This document shows, one piece after another, positions 1 through 4,503 of a stretch of DNA of 5,451 nt. The notes beneath the pieces were generated by a model. It saw only the letters and a program-made list of their open reading frames with translations. It ran no database searches and was not told the DNA's origin. The translations under genes were made by a program, and so were the position numbers. Numbering within the stretch: position 1 is the first letter of the stretch; each line of letters opens with the position of its first letter. The stretch spans positions 1-5,451 of the forward strand of contig DAKU01000168.1 of NCBI GenBank assembly GCA_002508425.1, written 5' to 3'. Source of the DNA: Methanosarcinaceae archaeon UBA470 (GTDB lineage: Archaea > Halobacteriota > Methanosarcinia > Methanosarcinales > Methanosarcinaceae).

Positions 1-671
1 ACATAGCTCCTTAATTTTTGTTCACTTTCCTGCAAGGCCTTTTCGACTTGTTTGCGATTGGTTATATCATGAACTATCGAATGAAGTAACTCTTTGTTTT
101 TCATCTTTATAGTGCTGCTGAATACTTCAACATCTCTTATTGACCCATCTGCAAGGCGATGTTTGAATTCAAAACAGATATTTTTCCGGCTCTTCGCCTT
201 GTTCATCTCTTCCGTTATTTCTTCAGGAGATAGAGTATTAATTTGCTGGATACTCATTTGGCCGAGCTCTTCGCGGCTCCATCCATAGTAAGCTGCAGCT
301 GCATGATTACTCTGAATGATTTTGCCAGTATGGGGATCAATAAGAAGTTTGATCGCGGAATGATCTTCAAACAATCTTCTATAATCTTCTTCACTTTGAA
401 GTAGTTCTTCCTTTGCTTCAAAAAGGGAGACTTGTGATTTTCTAAGGGATTCAGTGCGCGGTTTAAGGTATAGGTACAATAGTGATCCTGTGATAAGGAC
501 GAAGCCCCATCCTTTGTATGTTTGGAGCCTGGTATAAAGAGCCATATTCGGAGCAAACCATTCTAAAACGGTATCAGAGGATATGATCCAGATACTCGCT
601 ACAAAGAGATACAAAAGCGTAACTCTCCAGATAATTTTTATATCCTGTTCAACATTGTTTTGCTCTTCCAT
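1..671 (-). CDS. Membrane-anchored PAS-domain sensory protein, probable histidine kinase (N-terminal part, runs off left edge)
   Basis: An uninterrupted minus-strand frame of 223 codons starts at the ATG at 671-669 and leaves the window at base 1. The start is fixed: an in-frame TAA lies four codons upstream (683-681), and a weak Shine-Dalgarno AAGGT (682-678) sits 6 bases before the ATG. Residues about 13-31 and 54-70 form two hydrophobic segments. The stretch with WIISSD (28-33) and the later YKGWGFVLITGSLLYLYL resembles the short two-helix membrane module found ahead of many archaeal and bacterial PAS kinases. A helical linker (about 71-95) leads into a PAS domain (about 93-204): DYRRLFEDHSAIKLLIDP, then GKIIQSNHAAAAYYGWSREEL, then the S-box end HDITNRKQVEKALQESE. 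The final residues SEQKLRSY look like the start of a second PAS repeat. PAS domains usually sense ligands, redox state or light. The output domain lies outside the window, so histidine kinase is inferred from family architecture; a diguanylate-cyclase output is unlikely in archaea. The signal sensed is unknown. Confidence 0.82.
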   Translation of the reverse strand, partial: MEEQNNVEQDIKIIWRVTLLYLFVASIWIISSDTVLEWFAPNMALYTRLQTYKGWGFVLITGSLLYLYLKPRTESLRKSQVSLFEAKEELLQSEEDYRRLFEDHSAIKLLIDPHTGKIIQSNHAAAAYYGWSREELGQMSIQQINTLSPEEITEEMNKAKSRKNICFEFKHRLADGSIRDVEVFSSTIKMKNKELLHSIVHDITNRKQVEKALQESEQKLRSY

Positions 672-677
672 ATTATT

Positions 678-682
678 ACCTT
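678..682 (-). promoter_or_regulatory. Ribosome binding site of the PAS protein gene
   Basis: AAGGT on the minus strand lies 6 bases before the ATG at 671. It is a weak match to the archaeal anti-Shine-Dalgarno, but together with the in-frame stop at 683-681 it supports this start. Confidence 0.5.
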
Positions 683-808
683 ATCTTCTGTAGACACTTC
701 ATTTAGACATATCAAATGATAAATTGATCAACTATACTAACATATTTTTATTTCTACCTCTAAATGAAATATGCATTTATTAATTTATATTGCTCAGCAC
801 TATTATAC

Positions 809-857
809 ATCAAAAAGCATATTTTGAAAATCAATCTTTAATGAGATACTTTTTGAT
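809..857. repeat. Inverted repeat with 9-base perfect arms upstream of aroA
   Basis: ATCAAAAAG at 809-817 is the exact reverse complement of CTTTTTGAT at 849-857, with 31 bases between. Allowing one mismatch, the inner sides extend the match by two further bases. The right arm overlaps the tandem GATACTTTT repeat and lies just upstream of a TATA-like element. It may be a regulator-binding site, but AT-rich DNA produces such pairs by chance. Confidence 0.4.
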
Positions 858-863
858 ACTTTT
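845..863 (+). repeat. Tandem direct repeat GATACTTTT, 10-base period
   Basis: GATACTTTT occurs at 845-853 and again at 855-863, one helical turn apart, running straight into TTTATATG at 861-868. The spacing would place two copies on the same face of the helix, as for a bound regulator, but only two copies are present. The shorter core GATAC recurs at 890 and 990. Confidence 0.45.
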
Positions 864-903
864 ATATGTTTTGAGCGCAGCCCGAAACAGATACGTATAT
901 ATA
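861..903 (+). promoter_or_regulatory. Candidate aroA promoter elements (TATA-like)
   Basis: Two TATA-like sequences precede aroA: TTTATATG at 861-868 and TATATATA at 896-903, the latter overlapping the palindrome ATACGTAT (891-898). Archaeal transcription usually begins about 25 bases downstream of the box. The second box would give a start near 925 and a leader of roughly 75-80 bases; the first would give a leader of over 100. No clear BRE is visible before either, so I cannot choose between them. A closer TATTAAAA-like stretch near 950 is another possibility. Confidence 0.3.
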
Positions 904-994
904 TCATCACTTCATGCTTGACTCCAAAAACATGCAAACGTTACTGCTTATTAAAAGCTACCCGAATACACAAAACAGGTAGTTTCCATGATAC

Positions 995-998
995 GAGG
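995..998 (+). promoter_or_regulatory. Ribosome binding site of aroA
   Basis: GAGG lies 5 bases before the ATG at 1004. An in-frame TGA at 989-991 excludes any earlier in-frame start, so this site and the ATG at 1004 define the gene start. Confidence 0.65.
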
Positions 999-1003
999 AT
1001 AAC

Positions 1004-2287
1004 ATGAAAGTATCTGCTGATATTTCTAAAATTAATGGTGAGGTATTTGCACCTACATCAAAAAGTTATACGCACCGGGCTATCGCCATAGGGGCGCTTT
1101 CCAACGAATGCATTGTCAAAAAACCCTTACTGTCAGCAGACACTCTGGCAACTGTATCGGCCTGTGAAAAGTTAGGGGCTAAGATCGAAAAGATAAATGG
1201 TGATCTTCATATAATAGGCATGGAAGGAAAACCCGGAGTACCTGATGATATAATAGATGTGAAGAACTCCGGCACTACCTTGCGTCTCATGACTGCTATA
1301 TCTTCTCTGGCAAACGGCTCCACAGTGCTTACTGGTGACCATTCCATAAGGGGAAGGCCCAATCAGCCACTTCTGGATGTGCTCAACAAAATGAACGTGG
1401 AAGTTTTTTCCACCAGGAACAATGGATGTGCTCCTATTGTAGTAAGAGGGGGGCTCAAAGGTTCAGCTGTAGAAATAGACGGTTCTATGAGTTCGCAATT
1501 CGTCTCTGCATTACTAATAGCCTGTCCGCTTGCTATGGAAGATACTGTCCTTTCCATAAGTGGAGAGATGAAGTCCAGGCCTTATGTGGATATAACCATT
1601 GAAATGTTAGCAGAAGCCGGTGTAAAGGTAATGGTGGATGAAACTAATGGCATTAAGTTCATCATTCCAGCAAACCAGAAGTACAATCTTAAAGAGTATA
1701 CTGTGCCTGGAGATTTTTCTTCAGCTTCCTATCTGCTTGCAGCTGCAGCAATGCTTGGTTCATCTATCACTGTCCATAATCTTTTCCCTTCAAAACAGGG
1801 AGATTCCGAGATCATCAATGTGCTTAGGCAGATGGGGGCAGATGTGCATTGGGATACGCAAAAGGGTGTCGTGAATGTTAAAGGAAAAACTCTTAAAGCG
1901 ATTACATTCGATGCCGGAGCTACGCCTGACCTTGTGCCTACAGTAGCAGTGCTGGCTGCTGTTGCCGATGGTGTGACAGTTATCTGCAACGCTAAACACG
2001 TACGCTACAAAGAAACGGACCGTCTGCATGCTATGGCAGTTGAGCTTTCAAAAATGGGGGTCATAGTACAAGAAGAACCGGACAGTCTCATCATCACCGG
2101 TGGCAAACTTACAGGAGCAGATGTGCATGGATGGCACGATCACAGGATAGTGATGTCATTGACTCTTGCTGGAATGGTGGCCGGAAACACCACAATAGAT
2201 ACTGCGGAATCCGTATCTATCTCCTATCCTAACTTCTTTGATGATATGGGGTTCCTCGGAGCAAAAATAGAAAAGCTTGATGAATGA
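1004..2287 (+). CDS. aroA: 3-phosphoshikimate 1-carboxyvinyltransferase (EPSP synthase)
   Basis: This cytosolic enzyme transfers the enolpyruvyl group of PEP to shikimate-3-phosphate, the sixth step of the shikimate route to chorismate and aromatic amino acids. The 427-residue length is normal for the family, and both halves of the two-domain inside-out barrel are present. Recognisable motifs are PTSKSYTHR (17-25, with the substrate-contacting Lys20, Ser21 and Arg25), KNSGTTLRL (87-95, PEP/glyphosate loop), RGRPNQPLLD (116-125), GSMSSQFVSALL (160-171, phosphate-binding serines), GDFSSASYLLAAA (236-248), TPDLVPTVAVLAA with the catalytic Asp309, RYKETDRL (334-341, Glu337 and Arg340) and HDHRIVMS (378-385, Arg381). 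The form NSGTTLRL, rather than the GNAGTAMRPL type of enteric bacteria, places it with class II-like or archaeal enzymes. The start is fixed by an in-frame TGA at 989-991. The gene is divergent from the PAS protein gene and convergent, with no gap, on the hydantoinase-like gene. No other aro gene is in view, so it seems to be transcribed alone. All key residues that I can recognise are intact. Confidence 0.97.
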   Translation: MKVSADISKINGEVFAPTSKSYTHRAIAIGALSNECIVKKPLLSADTLATVSACEKLGAKIEKINGDLHIIGMEGKPGVPDDIIDVKNSGTTLRLMTAISSLANGSTVLTGDHSIRGRPNQPLLDVLNKMNVEVFSTRNNGCAPIVVRGGLKGSAVEIDGSMSSQFVSALLIACPLAMEDTVLSISGEMKSRPYVDITIEMLAEAGVKVMVDETNGIKFIIPANQKYNLKEYTVPGDFSSASYLLAAAAMLGSSITVHNLFPSKQGDSEIINVLRQMGADVHWDTQKGVVNVKGKTLKAITFDAGATPDLVPTVAVLAAVADGVTVICNAKHVRYKETDRLHAMAVELSKMGVIVQEEPDSLIITGGKLTGADVHGWHDHRIVMSLTLAGMVAGNTTIDTAESVSISYPNFFDDMGFLGAKIEKLDE

Positions 2288-4339
2288 TCATTTTCCGGAG
2301 TATGATCCATCAAGTGCCTTGCTGAAACTATATGCTTTTTTACGCATATAGTCTGGAATGCAGTTCTTATCCATCACTATGCGTGAAGTTCCCACGCCCA
2401 CTACGATGATCTTGGTTTCCATGGGCATTTCCCCTTCAGTTATTACCATGTCTTTTCTAGTAACATCGATCTCGACTTCGTTATTACAATAACCTGCCGC
2501 TGTCATGTAATCCATTACCATTTTTTTGCCGGCATCCGTTGCGAATGTTATGGCATCAATGTGGTCACTAAAGACCTTTCTTCCTTCCGGTACGAAGACA
2601 AAGTATTGCACAACTTCCTTTGCTTCTTTGAGCTCTTCGTCCGAGATTCCCTCGCCTGTGATAGGGGCGAAATGTTTCTTGATAAGGATCTCCACTCTTT
2701 TTATGCCTTTGCCTACCAGTGCACCTGCAGCATTACCCACATCGGCATTCTCAGGTACGATGAACTGTGCATCAATCAGTTTTTCCATCTCTTCCTTGAA
2801 AGCCCAGACAGGTCCACCTAAAAGGACAACAGGTGTTTCCACCTTAAATCTGGTAAAATTCTCTCCAGAAAGTATCCTCTGTACAATATCAGCAGGTATG
2901 CCTTCTATGAGATAGGATATCAGATCTATAGCCATGTTTCTTGCAACTTTTTGTTTCACTTGTCGGCAAAGTTCGATCTTATCGATCTGTAATATTTTTG
3001 CCAGCTTTTCTGCACCGACAACAGAGGCTTCTACATTCCATTTCTGCAATTCTCCAAGTACATGGAGCATGTCTGTCGGAGTGAAACCAATGGGCTGTAT
3101 CAGACGCTTTTTTATGAGGTTATCTATGGCATAGGTACTTGGCTGTTTTTTCATTTTCTGGAAGAGATCAACATAAGATACGGGCATGTGCAGGATATAA
3201 TCATATATCTCTTCCTCACCTTTTGTAAGGCCAATAGGTTTAAAGCCGGTACGCACAAAGAATTTTGTAGGTTGCACATTTTCATCAAGAAGTTTTTTTG
3301 AAGGACTCTTACTCTCCTGAAGCTGCTTAAGGAAACCCGGATACTGCTGTGCTGCACGGCACAGTGGAATGACTCTACGGGGTCCAACATGGAACTTGTG
3401 GTCACTGATCCATATATGACTATCTCCTCCTGTAGCTGAGGTTTCCATACGGACAGCTTTTACCATGGTTTTCCAGCCGCCTACAATAGCACCATGCTCA
3501 CTAAGCTCAGGCACTCCGTTTTTGATCAAAGCAACATCGGTACTGGTACCACCTACATCTATCATGGCACAAGTGCCCAGTTTTGTAAGATAGGAAGCAC
3601 CTACAAGACTTGCAGCAGGACCTGAGAAAATTGATTCAATGGGCCGCTCCAGAGCTTCTTCCATACCTATTACAGACCCATCACATTTGAGCATGAGCAG
3701 ACTTGCATCAATGCCACGTCCACGAATATCTTTCAGAATAGATTGTATGAAATTGTGTGTAATGGGTAGTAGTTGAGCATTGAGGTATGCCGTAATTGCA
3801 CGGTCATATGCTCCTACTTCCTGTGATAATTCATGACCACATACCACAGGTAATCCTGTAAGTTCTGTAATTATATGCTTTACTCTTAGTTCATGATCCG
3901 AATTGCGATTGCTGAAAAAAGCTGAAACTGCAAAAGCAGCTACTTTGTCCTTTACTTCCATGGCAAACTGCCTTACTTTTTCCTCATCCAGAGGAGCAGC
4001 TTCTTCACCATTGCTTGTATGGCCCCCGTTTACCATGATATAATTGTGAGTGGGAAAACCCTCTTGTGGAATTGCATAGTCCCCTACAAGAATCGCAGCC
4101 ACAGGGAATCCTGTGTCCTCAAGGATCGTGTTGGTGGAAAGCGTAGTGGAAACAGATACCAATTTTACATTGCGGATATATTCCGGGTCCAGCTCATCGA
4201 TAGCTTTGCTGATCCCTCCCAGGGGGTCCGGATATGTGGTGAGTACCTTTGTCTTCTGCACTATTACTCCATCAGTATCACGGATGAGGACAGCATCTGT
4301 GAAGGTTCCACCTGCATCTATTCCCAAACTGTATTGCAT
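2288..4339 (-). CDS. Hydantoinase A/oxoprolinase-family ATPase-like protein, divergent, function unknown
   Basis: This complete 683-residue protein has the actin-like (ASKHA) fold signature of the HyuA/oxoprolinase family, whose characterised members use ATP to open hydantoin or oxoproline rings or carboxylate ketones. Visible motifs are LGIDAGGTFTDAVL (5-18, phosphate loop 1), VSTTLSTNTILE (63-74), AAFAVSAFFSNRNSDHELRV (134-153), a YDRAITAYLNAQL segment (178-190), SGPAASLVGASYL (239-251), MIDVGGTSTDVALI (259-272, phosphate loop 2), TPTDMLHVLGEL (420-431) and VLLGGPVWAF (505-514, adenosine-loop position). It departs from typical HyuA. The usual GAGGGS-type core is replaced by METSATGGDS (298-307), and the usual GAGPLHA-like segment is absent. 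Residues about 370-419 read like a winged helix. The C-terminal part (about 550-683) is unfamiliar to me. I see no signal peptide or membrane segment, so it is probably cytosolic. The start is supported by AAGGAG 8 bases upstream and an in-frame TAA at 4345-4343. It follows mcrA on the same strand but after a terminator. No hydantoinase B gene is adjacent. A true hydantoinase role is doubtful, and the substrate is unknown. Confidence 0.88.
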   Translation of the reverse strand: MQYSLGIDAGGTFTDAVLIRDTDGVIVQKTKVLTTYPDPLGGISKAIDELDPEYIRNVKLVSVSTTLSTNTILEDTGFPVAAILVGDYAIPQEGFPTHNYIMVNGGHTSNGEEAAPLDEEKVRQFAMEVKDKVAAFAVSAFFSNRNSDHELRVKHIITELTGLPVVCGHELSQEVGAYDRAITAYLNAQLLPITHNFIQSILKDIRGRGIDASLLMLKCDGSVIGMEEALERPIESIFSGPAASLVGASYLTKLGTCAMIDVGGTSTDVALIKNGVPELSEHGAIVGGWKTMVKAVRMETSATGGDSHIWISDHKFHVGPRRVIPLCRAAQQYPGFLKQLQESKSPSKKLLDENVQPTKFFVRTGFKPIGLTKGEEEIYDYILHMPVSYVDLFQKMKKQPSTYAIDNLIKKRLIQPIGFTPTDMLHVLGELQKWNVEASVVGAEKLAKILQIDKIELCRQVKQKVARNMAIDLISYLIEGIPADIVQRILSGENFTRFKVETPVVLLGGPVWAFKEEMEKLIDAQFIVPENADVGNAAGALVGKGIKRVEILIKKHFAPITGEGISDEELKEAKEVVQYFVFVPEGRKVFSDHIDAITFATDAGKKMVMDYMTAAGYCNNEVEIDVTRKDMVITEGEMPMETKIIVVGVGTSRIVMDKNCIPDYMRKKAYSFSKALDGSYSGK

Positions 4340-4345
4340 AGATTA

Positions 4346-4353
4346 CTCTCCTT
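4346..4353 (-). promoter_or_regulatory. Strong ribosome binding site of the hydantoinase-like gene
   Basis: AAGGAGAG on the minus strand, with core AAGGAG at 4353-4348, lies 8 bases upstream of the ATG at 4339. It is the best Shine-Dalgarno in the window, and with the in-frame TAA at 4345-4343 it settles the start. Confidence 0.75.
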
Positions 4354-4402
4354 AAAAACAGGCACAATAAGCCTTAATCTACTAAGAAAAAGGGATCATA
4401 TG

Positions 4403-4410
4403 ATATATAA
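4403..4410 (-). promoter_or_regulatory. Candidate TATA box of the hydantoinase-like gene
   Basis: TTATATAT on the minus strand (4410-4403) lies downstream of the mcrA terminator and about 65 bases before the ATG. A start about 25 bases downstream would fall near 4380 and give a leader of about 40 bases. The palindrome ATCATATGAT (4395-4404) overlaps its downstream edge. The location after a terminator supports independent transcription of this gene. Confidence 0.5.
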
Positions 4411-4420
4411 CAGTTGGTCA

Positions 4421-4439
4421 TAGCAATAAAAAATTGCTA
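4421..4439 (-). repeat. Perfect 7-base inverted repeat between the mcrA terminator and the next promoter
   Basis: TAGCAAT and ATTGCTA flank a five-base A/T loop (TTTTT on the minus strand), giving a perfect stem-loop. On the minus strand it sits 10 bases upstream of the TATA-like element and 11 bases past the T-tract of the mcrA terminator. It could be a second, backup termination structure, although no T-run follows it. It could instead be an operator beside the promoter of the hydantoinase-like gene. The sequence alone does not decide. Confidence 0.55.
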
Positions 4440-4450
4440 GAATCTATATC

Positions 4451-4484
4451 AGAAAAAAAAGAAAGAAGTAGGCATAAAGCCTAC
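4451..4484 (-). terminator. Intrinsic-type terminator of mcrA
   Basis: Beginning 19 bases after the mcrA stop, the minus strand reads GTAGGC-TTTAT-GCCTAC (4484-4468). This is a perfect 6-bp, GC-containing stem with a 5-base loop, followed directly by the pyrimidine tract TTCTTTCTTTTTTTTCT (4467-4451), which includes eight T in a row. Archaeal RNA polymerase stops mainly at T-rich tracts, so the tract is the key part. The site matches the expected end of the mcr operon, where mcrA is normally the last gene. Confidence 0.8.
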
Positions 4485-4503
4485 CTGTATTTTACTTTTC
4501 AAT

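Larger units (their letters stand above)
672..1003. other. Divergent AT-rich intergenic region between the PAS protein gene and aroA
   Basis: This 332-base stretch separates two divergently transcribed genes and should hold both promoters. I see no convincing protein-coding frame and no tRNA-like or rRNA-like sequence. It is strongly AT-rich from about 700 to 870. It contains several short symmetric elements: TATCA-AA-TGATA (710-721), TAAATG-7-CATTTA (761-779), ATCAAAAAG/CTTTTTGAT arms (809-817 and 849-857), and a tandem GATACTTTT (845-863). Some of these could arise by chance in such AT-rich DNA. The part nearest aroA (905-1003) is less AT-rich and probably forms the aroA leader. Confidence 0.75.

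Noticed and set aside
254..556. A 100-residue open frame on the minus strand with an ATG start
   Set aside because: It lies in another frame of the PAS protein gene (1-671), which continues past it, has a recognisable PAS domain and has a ribosome binding site.
988..1002. A five-codon mini-frame (ATG ATA CGA GGA TAA) just before the aroA start
   Set aside because: A leader peptide of four residues has no distinctive codons for attenuation and is expected by chance. Its GAGG is better explained as the aroA ribosome binding site.
2526..2915. A 129-residue plus-strand open frame opposite the hydantoinase-like gene, and several similar ones to 4423
   Set aside because: All are antisense shadows of a gene with clear family motifs, and none shows a recognisable domain.
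4360..4376. A weak AGGC/GCCT stem followed by five T in the leader of the hydantoinase-like gene
   Set aside because: A four-base stem with a seven-base loop is too weak to call a terminator or riboswitch, and it lies within the predicted leader.
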